Source: Pseudomonas_S sp047607345
GTDB taxonomy: Bacteria > Pseudomonadota > Gammaproteobacteria > Xanthomonadales > Xanthomonadaceae
DNA: 64,000 bases
Assembly (NCBI GenBank): GCA_047607345.1
Contig: JASGDF010000096.1
Coordinates: forward strand, 32,189-96,188
Reading direction: 5' to 3'
The notes beneath the pieces are model-generated. The model was not told the origin of the DNA, made no database searches, and saw only the letters and a program-made list of their open reading frames with translations. Of the stretch, positions 17,188 through 26,493 are shown piece by piece (positions within the stretch are counted from its first letter, which is position 1; each line of letters starts with the position of its first letter). A program made the position numbers and the translations under genes.

Positions 17188-18912
17188 CTAGTGGCTTCTC
17201 GAGGGGGCAGCGGGCTTGGGCGCGGGGCCGACCAGATACATGTCATGGAAAGAGGGCACGATTCCCACCGAGCGCCACTGCAGTCCACCTATGCGGGTGC
17301 TTTTGCCGATCAGCAGGGTGAAGTCGTAGATCGGCAGGATCAGCGCTTGCTCCATGATGCGTTCCTGCGCTGCCACGTAGTTGTCGTGACGCTGCCTTGG
17401 CGAGATGGCGGCAGCGCCTGTCTCGAGCAGCCTGTCCAATACCGGGTCGGCGTGCTTGGACCAGGCAAAGCCACCGGCGATATTGGATGAATGGAAGTAC
17501 GGATACAGCGAGTCGGATGCCGAGAACCCGGAACCGCCGAAGAATGCCAGGTTGTCGCGACCATCGCGCGCGGCCTGGACAGCGACGGCGAATTCCATCT
17601 GCTCCAGCTCGACGCGGATACCCAGGCTGCGCAGTTCCGATTGCAGCAGGATGCTGAAGGTCGGACTCATCCCCCATGGCTGCACCGCGACCGAGATCGT
17701 CAGCGGTGTGCCTGCGCGCATGCGGTAACCGTCCGCGTCGCGTTGGGTCCAGCCGGCGGCATCGAGCAGGGCATTGGCGCGTGCCGGGTCATGGTGATAA
17801 CCACCGATCGGCGATCTGGCGAAATCCTGCGTCGTTGCCGAAAGCGGCCCGACCGCCGGCGGATTCTGTCCGCGCAGGATCGCGCGGACGCCGGTGGCCA
17901 TGTCGGTGCCGTACAGCAGTGCCTGGCGCACACGCAGGTCGTCCGTGGGGAACTTCCTGGTATTCATGAACCAGTACGCGGTCTGCCCGGCCAAGGGGGC
18001 ACGCACCACCTCCAGTCCCGGCGTCGCGTGGACCTGGCCGACATCGGTCGGCAGCAGGTCGATGGCCATGTCGACATCACCCGCGCGCAGCGCCGGTGCC
18101 CGCGTGGCCGGTTCGGGCAGGAAGCGCCAGATGATCCGCTCCAGCCACGCCGGACCGGGGTGATTGTCCAGCGACGGCCCCCAGGTGTAGTCCGGGTTCC
18201 GCTCCAGCGTGTAGTGGTCACCGGGAACGTATTCGGTGATCCGGAAAGCACCGGTGCCGACCTGGTGCCGGTGATAGTCGTCGCCCCAGCGCCTGACCGC
18301 TGTGGGTGACACCATGCCCAGGTACGGCAGCGACAGCGCAAACAGGAAGCCGCTGTCGCGACGCTTGAGATGGACGTCCACCGTGGTGGCGTCGACGACA
18401 TCGACATGGTCGACCGCAGCGATCAACCCGGCCGCCTTCATCGAGCGGGGGCCCAGGGCCAGAATGCGATCGAAGTTGAATTTCACCGCACTGGCGTCGA
18501 ATCGCGTGCCGTCGTGGAAATGCACGTCGCTGCGCAGCTCGAAGCGATAGCGCAGGCCATCGTCGGCGACCTGCCAGTCGCGGGCCAGTCCGGCGACGAA
18601 GCGGCCATCGGGAGCCTGGTAGATCAGGGTGTCGTATACGGCCGAAAGCACATAGAGCACCTCCCAGGAGGTGTCGATGTGAGGATCGAGACGATCTTTG
18701 GCATCGCTGGCGGCCAGCACGATGCTGCCGCCGGTAAGCCGAGATGCCGCCGCCGCAGCGTCCACTTCGTCGTGGGTCTCGAGGTGACTCGTCTGTGGCC
18801 GGCTGCAGGCGGTGGCCAGGCAGCTCAACAGCAGCAGGCCGGCCCAGCCGAGCGCTGAGAGCAGGAGGCTGGCTCGTATTCCCGGTGCAGGGCAACCGGA
18901 CACAAGGCTCAC
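17188..18912 (-). CDS. Family 5 solute-binding lipoprotein for the DppBC permease
   Basis: This 574-residue protein has a long hydrophobic N-terminus ending in the lipobox LATAC (cysteine near residue 36), then the SBP family 5 domain: IVLAASDAKDRLDPHIDTSW, DTLIYQAPDGRFVAGLARDW, DVHFHDGTRFDASAVKFNFDR and LERNPDYTWGP. It should be anchored to the outer face of the inner membrane and deliver ligand to DppBC, whose genes follow directly. The operator at 19012 lies about 100 bp upstream in the region shared with the TonB receptor. It resembles the signal-less binding protein at 12173, probably by duplication, but has a normal export signal. Confidence 0.93.
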   Translation of the reverse strand: MSLVSGCPAPGIRASLLLSALGWAGLLLLSCLATACSRPQTSHLETHDEVDAAAAASRLTGGSIVLAASDAKDRLDPHIDTSWEVLYVLSAVYDTLIYQAPDGRFVAGLARDWQVADDGLRYRFELRSDVHFHDGTRFDASAVKFNFDRILALGPRSMKAAGLIAAVDHVDVVDATTVDVHLKRRDSGFLFALSLPYLGMVSPTAVRRWGDDYHRHQVGTGAFRITEYVPGDHYTLERNPDYTWGPSLDNHPGPAWLERIIWRFLPEPATRAPALRAGDVDMAIDLLPTDVGQVHATPGLEVVRAPLAGQTAYWFMNTRKFPTDDLRVRQALLYGTDMATGVRAILRGQNPPAVGPLSATTQDFARSPIGGYHHDPARANALLDAAGWTQRDADGYRMRAGTPLTISVAVQPWGMSPTFSILLQSELRSLGIRVELEQMEFAVAVQAARDGRDNLAFFGGSGFSASDSLYPYFHSSNIAGGFAWSKHADPVLDRLLETGAAAISPRQRHDNYVAAQERIMEQALILPIYDFTLLIGKSTRIGGLQWRSVGIVPSFHDMYLVGPAPKPAAPSRSH

Positions 18913-19011
18913 CTGGCCCTCGGGTCGTTCGTCATCGACAGCGGGTAATTCGCCGGCGAACGCCCTTTTTTTGGGGCTCTTGATGAACGCCTGAACATCT
19001 GCTAGCCTCGT

Positions 19012-19034
19012 GTTCGTATATCGAATACTAGTTC
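19012..19034. promoter_or_regulatory. Three-half-site operator, copy 3 (divergent promoter region)
   Basis: On the plus strand it reads GTTC-GTATATC-GAAT-ACTA-GTTC; on the minus strand this is the same GAAC-N4-NTTC-N7-GAAC order as the other three copies, with one base change in the middle half-site. It lies between the binding-lipoprotein gene (starting at 18912) and the TonB receptor gene (starting at 19105), so one site could control both. The 192-bp divergent region holds nothing else recognised. Confidence 0.7.
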
Positions 19035-19104
19035 ACATTACGTATCTTCTGTCAAGCGTCGATCTATCCGCAGCCCGCCACACTCACTCCCCAGGGGATT
19101 CCAG

Positions 19105-21537
19105 ATGATGCCCGCAGGTAAGCGTGAAGCCGTACTTGGATTGCTGAAAGTTCATCCGATTGCCATGGCAATCATCGGCGCCTTGAGTGCCAGTGCAGCA
19201 GCATCAGCGCAGGATGCCAGCACTTCCGAAACGCAGAAGGGCAAGGAGCCGGTGGAGCTGGAGCAGATCACCGTGACTGCGACCGGCCGGGAAGCGCGGG
19301 CTACGGATATCCCCTACAACATCTCGGTGATGAACGAGGCGGACCTGCGGCGGGCCGGAGTCACCGACCTGGCAGAGCTGGCCAGGCAGATCCCGGGCAT
19401 GGTCTACACCGACCTGGGTGCCCGTAACAACGCCACGTCCAACGGCATCATCCTGCGCGGGTTGAACGGGACTTCCTCCGGAGTGGGTACTTCCGACGTC
19501 GACCAGACCGTATCGACCTACATCAACGGAACGCCGTTGTTCTCCAACATCAAGATCAACGATGTGGAGCGGGTCGAGGTCCTGCGCGGTCCGCAGGGCA
19601 CCTTGTACGGTGCCGGCTCGGTTGGCGGCACGGTGCGTTTCATCCTGAACAAGCCGGATACCTCTGGCTTCTACGGCGACGTGCAGACCAAGGCCAGCGG
19701 CACCGCGCACTCGGACGACCCGAGCTACGGTACCGACCTGATGCTCAACCTGCCGGTTTCCGACACGCTTGCGTTCCGGATCGTAGCCGGCTACGAGAAG
19801 GATGGCGGCTACACCGACGCCGCCAATCTGATGCAGTACGCCAGCAACGGCACTCCGTTGCTGGCCGACAGTTCCGACTACTTCGGCAGCGCCGGGGTGT
19901 TCAAGAGCAAGAAGGACGTGGACGATTCCAGCATCCGCTATGGCAGGCTGGCGCTGCTGTGGAACATCAGTGAGAACGACAGCCTGTTGTTCACCGTGGC
20001 GCATCAGGACAACCGGGCCTCGGATTTCTCCGGTGAGAGCCCTTACGTAGCTAAAGACTATGTATCGACGCGCTATCGCGAATCCCCGAGCCGAGTTGTA
20101 AATGATCTCTATTCGCTCGAGTACAGCCATGACTTCGGTTTTGCAACCCTGACCTCGTCCAGTTCCTATACCCGAACCACCCAGAATGCCAACACCGACT
20201 ATACCAATTTTGCTATTCGTTCGGAGAGCTGGTATGCCGGATACCCGCGCTCCTCTTACAACATGGACACCGTGTCGGATTCCAGGCAGTACACCCAGGA
20301 GCTGCGCTTGGTATCGAAAACCGGCGGCGCTTGGGACTGGGTCGCTGGCGCCTATTATTCGAAGTACAGCCAGGATGCCACGATCACCGGCTATATTCCG
20401 GGCTGGGCCGAGTATACGAATACAGCAGGTCATCCCACCGCCGTAGCGGAAACCGGAGACAGCAGTGCCACGTGGGCCGATTATTACCAGACATACTATC
20501 CGAATGGCACGTTCGACTCAGACGTAATCTATCTGTTGCAGAAGAAGAGCAGGTACAGCAACAAGGCGCTGTACGGGGAGCTGACCCGAAATCTCTCGGA
20601 CAAGTGGCAGGTGACGGCGGGAGCGCGTGCCTTCCGCGTGGACAGCTATCGGTATAGCTACCAGACGCTGCCGTACCAGGGCAGCGACAGCGATATCGAA
20701 AGTTCGCACAGTTCGTCCGATAGCGACCATATCTTCAAGCTCAACACGTCCTATCATTTAGGCGCGGATACGATGGCTTACTTCACTTGGTCGCAGGGTT
20801 ACAGGCAGGGAGGCAGCAACGCGATTCCTACGGCTGGAAATTTCGCAGTCAATGCTCCCCTGGTCGACTACGGTCCGGATCGAGCGACCAACTGGGAAAT
20901 CGGTATGAAGGGGACGGTTTCCGGTTGGCTGCAGTACAGTGCCGCCTTGTACAGAATATATTGGGATAACGTCCAGATTAAGACTACCGCGCCGAAGTCG
21001 GGCATCCCGATCACCGCCAATGCCGGCAACGCCATCTCCCAGGGATTGGAACTGGAGGTCAAGGCACAGTTGAGTGAACGTCTGTATGCCACGCTGGGCT
21101 ATGCCTATACCGATGCCCATCTGACCAAGGACTACGAGCTCGTCAGTGGCGACATGGGCTACAAAGGCGACCGGCTGCCCGGTGTGCCGAAGAATACCGC
21201 CTCGGCCTCGTTGAACTACGTACAGCCGACTTCTTTGTTCGGTGGCTCGGACATTACCTATCGCCTCGATGGAGCTTGTCGCAGTGGCGTCCACACCGCG
21301 CTGAACGAGGATTCCAGCAACTATGTCGAGCTCGGCGGATTCACGACCTGGAACGCCTCGGCGACCTGGCACGGGCAGGCGCTGCGGGTCGGCGTGTTCG
21401 TCAACAACATCACTGACCAGAAAGGCGTCACCGCGGTGGCGACCGACAGCGATACCACGCCCGGCAGCAGGCCCGGTACCCTGTACTTCACCCAGCGCCC
21501 GCGCACGATCGGCGTGACCGTGGGGTATGCATTCTGA
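19105..21537 (+). CDS. TonB-dependent outer-membrane receptor
   Basis: This 810-residue protein has a signal peptide ending near ASAQDA, a TonB box (LEQITVTAT, about residues 52-60), a plug domain with DIPYNISVMNEADLRRAGV, NGIILRGLNG, VERVEVLRGPQGTLYGAGSVGG, and a beta-barrel ending in the terminal aromatic GVTVGYAF. It should import a ligand too large or scarce for porins. An AGGGGA ribosome-binding site precedes ATG 19105. It is the first gene of a rightward group with a TPR-sulfotransferase and a lipase, and shares a divergent operator region with the Dpp-type uptake operon, so it probably brings the island's substrate through the outer membrane. Confidence 0.95.
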   Translation: MMPAGKREAVLGLLKVHPIAMAIIGALSASAAASAQDASTSETQKGKEPVELEQITVTATGREARATDIPYNISVMNEADLRRAGVTDLAELARQIPGMVYTDLGARNNATSNGIILRGLNGTSSGVGTSDVDQTVSTYINGTPLFSNIKINDVERVEVLRGPQGTLYGAGSVGGTVRFILNKPDTSGFYGDVQTKASGTAHSDDPSYGTDLMLNLPVSDTLAFRIVAGYEKDGGYTDAANLMQYASNGTPLLADSSDYFGSAGVFKSKKDVDDSSIRYGRLALLWNISENDSLLFTVAHQDNRASDFSGESPYVAKDYVSTRYRESPSRVVNDLYSLEYSHDFGFATLTSSSSYTRTTQNANTDYTNFAIRSESWYAGYPRSSYNMDTVSDSRQYTQELRLVSKTGGAWDWVAGAYYSKYSQDATITGYIPGWAEYTNTAGHPTAVAETGDSSATWADYYQTYYPNGTFDSDVIYLLQKKSRYSNKALYGELTRNLSDKWQVTAGARAFRVDSYRYSYQTLPYQGSDSDIESSHSSSDSDHIFKLNTSYHLGADTMAYFTWSQGYRQGGSNAIPTAGNFAVNAPLVDYGPDRATNWEIGMKGTVSGWLQYSAALYRIYWDNVQIKTTAPKSGIPITANAGNAISQGLELEVKAQLSERLYATLGYAYTDAHLTKDYELVSGDMGYKGDRLPGVPKNTASASLNYVQPTSLFGGSDITYRLDGACRSGVHTALNEDSSNYVELGGFTTWNASATWHGQALRVGVFVNNITDQKGVTAVATDSDTTPGSRPGTLYFTQRPRTIGVTVGYAF

Positions 21538-21577
21538 GATTCTGCGGGTCGAGAAGCTCAAGATAGGCTCAGATGGC

Positions 21578-23209
21578 ATGAATGCCTTCAGTCACCAGTG
21601 CCTCGACAGATTCAAGCAGGTGCAGTCGCTCGTCAGCGGTGGCCGCCTGTCGGAGGCGGCCATTGCCTGTAGTCGGCTGTGCGAACAGTTTCCGACGTTC
21701 GCGCCGGGCTGGGAGTTGGGCAGCCGCATCGCGCTGGGTTTTGGTAATGGCAACAAGGCGCTCGAATATATCGAGCGTGCGGTGCTGCTGGATATCGAGC
21801 AGCCACTCTGGCGGATACGGCAGGCCAAGGTGTTGTGCGCGATGCGTCGCATGGCTGACGCGCGTCAGGTGCTGGAGGCGGTGGAGCGGTTTCCGCCGGA
21901 ATCGCTTCAGGGCCACCGGCTCGTCATCGACGAGCTTGCGCATCTGTACACGCTGCTGGAGCGCCACGAGGATGCATTGCGCTGTTATCGGAAGTTGACA
22001 GGTATCGATCCGGGTAATGCGGGGAATTTCTTCAATCTTGCCAACACGGAGCGCTTTCTTGGGCACGCCGAGCAGGCGGAGCAGGCCTACGATCGCGGGC
22101 TCATGCTGGATCCCATGAACGGAGAGGCCTGCTATTTGAGGTCATCCATCCGCAAGCAGACGCCGCAGCGCAACCACATCGATACGCTGGTGCGAGTGCT
22201 GGGGCGGATGCAGGAAAGTGACTGGATGGCGCGCTCACAGGTACTGTTCGCGCTCGCCAAGGAGCATGACGATCTGGGCGACCATCCGCAGTCGTTTGAT
22301 TGCCTCAGGCGGGGTGCGGATTTGCGGCGGAGGAACATGGAATACGATGTCGCAACGGATGTGGCGGCCATTGATCGGGTGCGCTCGACCTATTCCCGCG
22401 CTGTGCTCGACGGGATCGAGGAGGGGCGTTGCACGGCGGCGCCGATATTCGTCGTAGGGCTGCCGAGGAGTGGCACGACGCTGGTCGAGAGGATTCTGGC
22501 CAGCCATCCGCAAACGGTGTCCGCAGGCGAACGCAACGACTTCTCGATCGAGCTTGAGTGCGCGATCCAGCCCCTGTTGCAGGGGCAGTCCGTCGCCAGG
22601 GACGAGCGCATCGCCGCCTCGACGGTCATCGACTTCGATGGTCTGGGCAGGTCTTACGTGCGCGCGGTGTCCGAAGCGGTGGCGGCGGATGGCCGCCGCT
22701 TCATCGACAAGATGCCGTTGAACTACCTCTATTGCGGACTGATCGCCAAGGCGCTGCCCAATGCCTGCATCATCGAGGTCGTCCGGCATCCGCTCGACAG
22801 CTGTTATGCGCTCTACAAGCAATGGTTCACGCGGGCCTATCCGTTTTCCTACGATCTTGAGGAGGTCGCGTGCTACTACCTGGCCTACCTGCGATTGATG
22901 AACCACTGGCACGAGGTGATGCCGGGCAGGGTGTTGCGTCTGCGCTACGAGGATCTGGTTGATGACCAGCAGGGGCAGACCCGCAGGCTGCTCGACCACT
23001 GCGGATTGGCGTGGGATGCATCGTGCCTGGATTTCCACCGCAATCCCGCGGCCAGCACCACGGCCAGTGCGATGCAGGTCAGAGGAAAAATCTACCGTTC
23101 GGCGATGGGCAACTGGCGTCACTATGCCGAGCCGTTGCTGCCGGTGAGCAACAGGGTGGCCGCGGCAAGCGAGTACCGGGAAAGCCGGCTTGGATATCTC
23201 CTTGCATGA
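21578..23209 (+). CDS. TPR-repeat sulfotransferase family protein
   Basis: The 543-residue protein has TPR-like repeats in about the first 230 residues, such as EDALRCYRKLTGIDPGNAGN and HAEQAEQAYDRGLMLDPM, then a sulfotransferase domain with the PAPS 5'-phosphate loop FVVGLPRSGTTLVERILASH at about 290-309 and FIDKMPLNYLYCGLI. Genes of this type often follow TonB receptors in sphingomonads and xanthomonads; their acceptors are unknown. ATG 21578 was chosen; an alternative ATG at 21527 overlaps the receptor's last codons and adds 17 residues. No signal peptide is seen. A regulatory or substrate-activating role is possible but unproven. Confidence 0.88.
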   Translation: MNAFSHQCLDRFKQVQSLVSGGRLSEAAIACSRLCEQFPTFAPGWELGSRIALGFGNGNKALEYIERAVLLDIEQPLWRIRQAKVLCAMRRMADARQVLEAVERFPPESLQGHRLVIDELAHLYTLLERHEDALRCYRKLTGIDPGNAGNFFNLANTERFLGHAEQAEQAYDRGLMLDPMNGEACYLRSSIRKQTPQRNHIDTLVRVLGRMQESDWMARSQVLFALAKEHDDLGDHPQSFDCLRRGADLRRRNMEYDVATDVAAIDRVRSTYSRAVLDGIEEGRCTAAPIFVVGLPRSGTTLVERILASHPQTVSAGERNDFSIELECAIQPLLQGQSVARDERIAASTVIDFDGLGRSYVRAVSEAVAADGRRFIDKMPLNYLYCGLIAKALPNACIIEVVRHPLDSCYALYKQWFTRAYPFSYDLEEVACYYLAYLRLMNHWHEVMPGRVLRLRYEDLVDDQQGQTRRLLDHCGLAWDASCLDFHRNPAASTTASAMQVRGKIYRSAMGNWRHYAEPLLPVSNRVAAASEYRESRLGYLLA

Positions 23210-23297
23210 TGCGAGCTGGCCGCCCCGCGACTGTCGGATGCGAGGGGTGGATGTCGTACCCCATGTGACATCTGCCATGACAGACGAGAATATCGGT

Positions 23298-24587
23298 ATG
23301 AAAAAGTGGTTCTTTCGGGTGGTCGCGTTCGCGATGCTACCGCTCGTCTCGGGTGGTATCGGCGCCGCCAGAGCGGGGGAGGGATCGATCGTCGATCTGG
23401 GCGACATCGATGGCGACGGCGGTGTCTCTGCCTTCTATGCCTGGGAAGGCCCGTTGGCAGGGCCTGGACGGATGCTGCGGGAGGAGCCCTTGCCGGTCGA
23501 GCGCACTCAGCCGGATGCGGGCAAGGCGATGCGCGTGCTTTACACGTCTACCAGCGGCGTCGGCCGGGGCGCCATCGCTGTCTCGGGGATGATGTTCCTT
23601 CCCAAAGGCGAGCCGCCCGAAGGCGGCTGGCCTGTGGTTGCCTGGGCTCATGGTACGACCGGCTTCGCGGATGTCTGTGCACCCTCGTGGACCGGCACGT
23701 CGGTGCGCGACAAGGCCTACCTGCAGAAGTGGCTCGATGCGGGCTTCGCCATCGTCGCGACCGACTATGAGGGGCTTGGCACGAAGGGCGTGCATCCCTA
23801 TCTCATCTGGCGCTCGGAAGGGCGCTCGGTGCTCGATGGCGCGCGCGCGGTGATCGGCGCGCATCATCGGCAGCTATCCAACCGGGTTGTCATCGTGGGG
23901 CAGTCGCAGGGATCGGGAGCGGCTCTGGGCGCGGCCTATCTGGCAAGGTCCTATGCGCCCGGGCTCAAGGTGCTGGGCACGGTTGCGACAGGTCTCGTCA
24001 TGACGTTTGATACGCCGCATGCGGCTGATTACGTTCCCAAATCCAGGACCTTGACCGACCCGCGCTACATGGAGCCGGGCTTTGCGATGCTGCGCGTCGC
24101 CGGAACCGACCGCTCGTTGCATCCGGAACTCGACCCCGCGGCATTCGTCCGGCCCGCCGGTTACGGGCTGTTGCGCACGGCACGCAGCGGGTGCCTGCAC
24201 GATATATCTGCCCAGGCCAAGCGCGAGGGCGTGGACAGCCTGCACGCTTTCGTCGACGATCTTGACGCGATCGATGGGGCAATGGACGAAAATTTCAGCT
24301 TCCCCGATAGCCGTATGCCGGGGCCGGTCTTCATTGGCACGGGACTGGCGGACAATCAGGCGGGTACACAAGGGCAGTACAATGCGGTGCGCGCCATGTG
24401 CGAGGCCGGCACCCGGCTTCAGTGGCATACCTACGCGGGCGAGGATCATGGCAGCACCGTGCTCGCATCGGCACGCGACTCCATTCCATTCGCCCAGGCA
24501 CTGCTCGCGGGCAAGGCGCAGGTTTCCAATTGCGCGGCGATCGCGCCTGCCGGGCCGGTCCAGAAGAAGCGGGACGAAGCCGGCTGA
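23298..24587 (+). CDS. Secretory-lipase-family alpha/beta hydrolase
   Basis: The 429-residue protein has a signal peptide (MKKWFFRVVAFAMLPLVSGG, cleaved after GAARA), an alpha/beta hydrolase core with VVAWAHGTTG (oxyanion region) and the nucleophile elbow VGQSQGSG, an FIGTGLADNQAG acid-residue region and YAGEDHGST with the likely catalytic His. This is the layout of the secretory lipase (LIP) family of esterases. An ATG 21 bases upstream (23277) is an alternative start. It lies 88 bp after the sulfotransferase gene in the receptor operon. It may hydrolyse an ester of the substrate in the periplasm, but the position alone cannot prove that. Confidence 0.87.
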   Translation: MKKWFFRVVAFAMLPLVSGGIGAARAGEGSIVDLGDIDGDGGVSAFYAWEGPLAGPGRMLREEPLPVERTQPDAGKAMRVLYTSTSGVGRGAIAVSGMMFLPKGEPPEGGWPVVAWAHGTTGFADVCAPSWTGTSVRDKAYLQKWLDAGFAIVATDYEGLGTKGVHPYLIWRSEGRSVLDGARAVIGAHHRQLSNRVVIVGQSQGSGAALGAAYLARSYAPGLKVLGTVATGLVMTFDTPHAADYVPKSRTLTDPRYMEPGFAMLRVAGTDRSLHPELDPAAFVRPAGYGLLRTARSGCLHDISAQAKREGVDSLHAFVDDLDAIDGAMDENFSFPDSRMPGPVFIGTGLADNQAGTQGQYNAVRAMCEAGTRLQWHTYAGEDHGSTVLASARDSIPFAQALLAGKAQVSNCAAIAPAGPVQKKRDEAG

Positions 24588-24808
24588 TGGCGCCATGTGC
24601 CGATCGAGAGCGGCTTGTGCTGGCGGAATTGGCGCGTAGTTCGCGCTTGGCATAAAATCCGCGGCCACCCGCTATCCATACGTCAAGATCGGATCAAGTC
24701 GTCGATGTCATGGCTGAAAGCCAGCAGGATTCCCGCATGGCAGGCGAGTTCGCCGCTCATCCAGCCTGACGGCGCGCCTTTTCGTCTCCAGGAGGGACAC
24801 TTTCGCGT

Positions 24809-25627
24809 ATGAACCGAGCCAATCCATCAAGCGGTGAACTGCAAGACGTGAGTGCGGAGGCGGACGTCCCAAGGGATTTTGTCGGCTCCGTCGCGCATGG
24901 CCTGGCAGTGCTGCGCTCCTTCGATCGCGACCACAGGCAGATGACCCTTTCCGAGGTCTCGGCACGTACAGGGATGACCCGGGCCGGTGCGCGCCGGTAC
25001 CTGCTCACGCTGGCCCATCTCGGCTACGTGGAACAGAACGAGCGCTTGTTCAGGCTCACACCCAAGGTGCTTGAGCTCGGCTATGCATTCATGGCCACCC
25101 TGCCGCTGGCAGAGCTGGCCCAGCCCTATCTGGACAGCATGACCAAGGCGATGGGCGAGACCACCGCCATAGCCGTGCTTGAGAACGACTCCATCGTGCA
25201 CTTGGCCAGGGCGATGCCGCAGCGGCAGCTGGCGCCAATCGTCACGATCGGGCGGCATTTCTCTGCTCTGTTCAATTCCACCGGCCGGATGCTCATTGCT
25301 TGTCAGGATGATGCGGCGATTGATGCGTGGTTGGCCAAGTGCAAGGCTGAACGGCTCACTCAATGGACGATCACGGACAAGAAGAAGCTTCGTGCCGAAA
25401 TCGCCTTGGCGCGAAAGAACCAGTACGCGATCGTCAATCAGGAAAGCGAAGAGGGCGTGTGCTCGCTGGCGGTTCCAGTGAAGAATCGGCGGGGCGAGGC
25501 GGTGGCCGCGGTCAATGTCATCACCAATGTCGCCACGGTTTCTCGCAAGGAATTGCTGGAGAAATTCCTGCCGATGCTGCGGGAGGGGGCCGATCAGCTT
25601 GCGGTGGCGATCTCTGCGCAAGTCTAG
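24809..25627 (+). CDS. IclR-family transcriptional regulator (PcaR/PcaU/PobR type)
   Basis: This 272-residue protein has an N-terminal winged helix (VAHGLAVLRSFDRDHRQMTL to about residue 80, with MTRAGARRYLLTLAHLGYV as recognition region) and an IclR effector domain with ETTAIAVLENDSIVHLARA and EEGVCSLAVPVKNRRGEAVA. The RDFV.S..GL.VL.SF start is typical of the PcaR/PcaU/PobR subgroup. Some members, such as Acinetobacter PcaU, bind three half-sites, which fits the four GAAC-N4-GTTC-N7-GAAC sites in this island. It is the only specific regulator gene among the island genes. Its own upstream region lacks a copy of the site. The effector is probably the imported compound or an intermediate. Confidence 0.93.
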   Translation: MNRANPSSGELQDVSAEADVPRDFVGSVAHGLAVLRSFDRDHRQMTLSEVSARTGMTRAGARRYLLTLAHLGYVEQNERLFRLTPKVLELGYAFMATLPLAELAQPYLDSMTKAMGETTAIAVLENDSIVHLARAMPQRQLAPIVTIGRHFSALFNSTGRMLIACQDDAAIDAWLAKCKAERLTQWTITDKKKLRAEIALARKNQYAIVNQESEEGVCSLAVPVKNRRGEAVAAVNVITNVATVSRKELLEKFLPMLREGADQLAVAISAQV

Positions 25628-25713
25628 GGCGGTCATTAAAATACTGGACCAGCCTGGGAATTACCCGCATCGAAAGCCGTGGCGTGCTGGGGGATCCGCC
25701 CTTGCGCGCCGTT

Positions 25714-26493
25714 TCAGTCGTAGCACTCCGGCGCCAGCCGCATCCGCTGGATCGCCACCGGGTCGTGCAGCAGCAGCATCAATGCATCGCGCTCGCGCTG
25801 GATGCGCTTGAGCCGCTGGATCGCAGCCAGGGCCGCGGCCTCGTCGCAGCACTCCCCCGGCAGCACGTCCTCGTCGAAGTTCTCGGCCAGGTCGCCTGCG
25901 TCGAACGGCAGCAGCACCGGCCCGGTCCGGGCCAGCGTGACCAGCGCGGACTGGTGACCGGCGGTGTGGCCGCGCGTGTCCAGCAGTTCCAGCCCCGGCA
26001 TCGCCTGCCAGTCGCCTTCCCGCAGTTCCCACTTCAGGCCGGGATCGCGGTAGTCGTCGATGATGTGCCCCATCCCGGGGGCGTCGAAGGCGGCCTGGTA
26101 TTCGCTGCGCTGGACGCAGATCCGCGCATGGCGCAGCCGCCCCAGATAGCCGGTATGGTCGTAGTGCAGGTGCGAGAGGATGACCAGGCCGATATCCTCG
26201 AAGCCGACGCCGATCTGCGCGAGCTGGGTTTCCATGCGATGCGCCTGGCGCACCACCGGCGGGGTCATCCCGCGCGCTTCGAACCAGCGCCGTCGGCGTG
26301 CCGGATCGTCGAGGTTGTCCGGGTTGAGGCCGGCGTCCAGCAGCACCCAGCCGCGCCGGGTGTCGAGCAGGTAGGCGCAGACCGGCTCGCTCAGGATGAA
26401 GCGCTGGCCGCGACCGCGCGTGGACAGGCTCTTGGGCAGGATCTCGAACCCGCACAACAGCACGAACAGCCGTCGCACCTCGCTGTGGTTCAT
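25714..26493 (-). CDS. MBL-fold metallo-hydrolase (N-acyl homoserine lactonase-like)
   Basis: The 259-residue metallo-beta-lactamase-fold protein has HLHYDHTG (the HxHxDH dinuclear zinc motif), DTRGHTAGHQS, and LLPFDAGD as the bridging-Asp region, as in AttM/AiiB lactonases. Its ATG at 26493 overlaps the allophanate hydrolase stop (ATGA), so it is the translationally coupled last gene of the riboswitch-controlled operon. Relatives called lactonases often have unknown physiological substrates; here a step in guanidine or urea nitrogen metabolism is more likely than quorum quenching. It converges on the IclR gene with an 86-bp gap. Confidence 0.9.
   Translation of the reverse strand: MNHSEVRRLFVLLCGFEILPKSLSTRGRGQRFILSEPVCAYLLDTRRGWVLLDAGLNPDNLDDPARRRRWFEARGMTPPVVRQAHRMETQLAQIGVGFEDIGLVILSHLHYDHTGYLGRLRHARICVQRSEYQAAFDAPGMGHIIDDYRDPGLKWELREGDWQAMPGLELLDTRGHTAGHQSALVTLARTGPVLLPFDAGDLAENFDEDVLPGECCDEAAALAAIQRLKRIQRERDALMLLLHDPVAIQRMRLAPECYD

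Noticed and set aside
24588..24808. A fifth operator copy upstream of the IclR gene
   Set aside because: Only isolated GTTC-like half-sites (for example near 24640) are present, without the N4/N7 spacing.
25714..26493. Annotation as a quorum-quenching lactonase
   Set aside because: Translational coupling to allophanate hydrolase in a guanidine operon makes that role unlikely; the family name is kept as fold information only.
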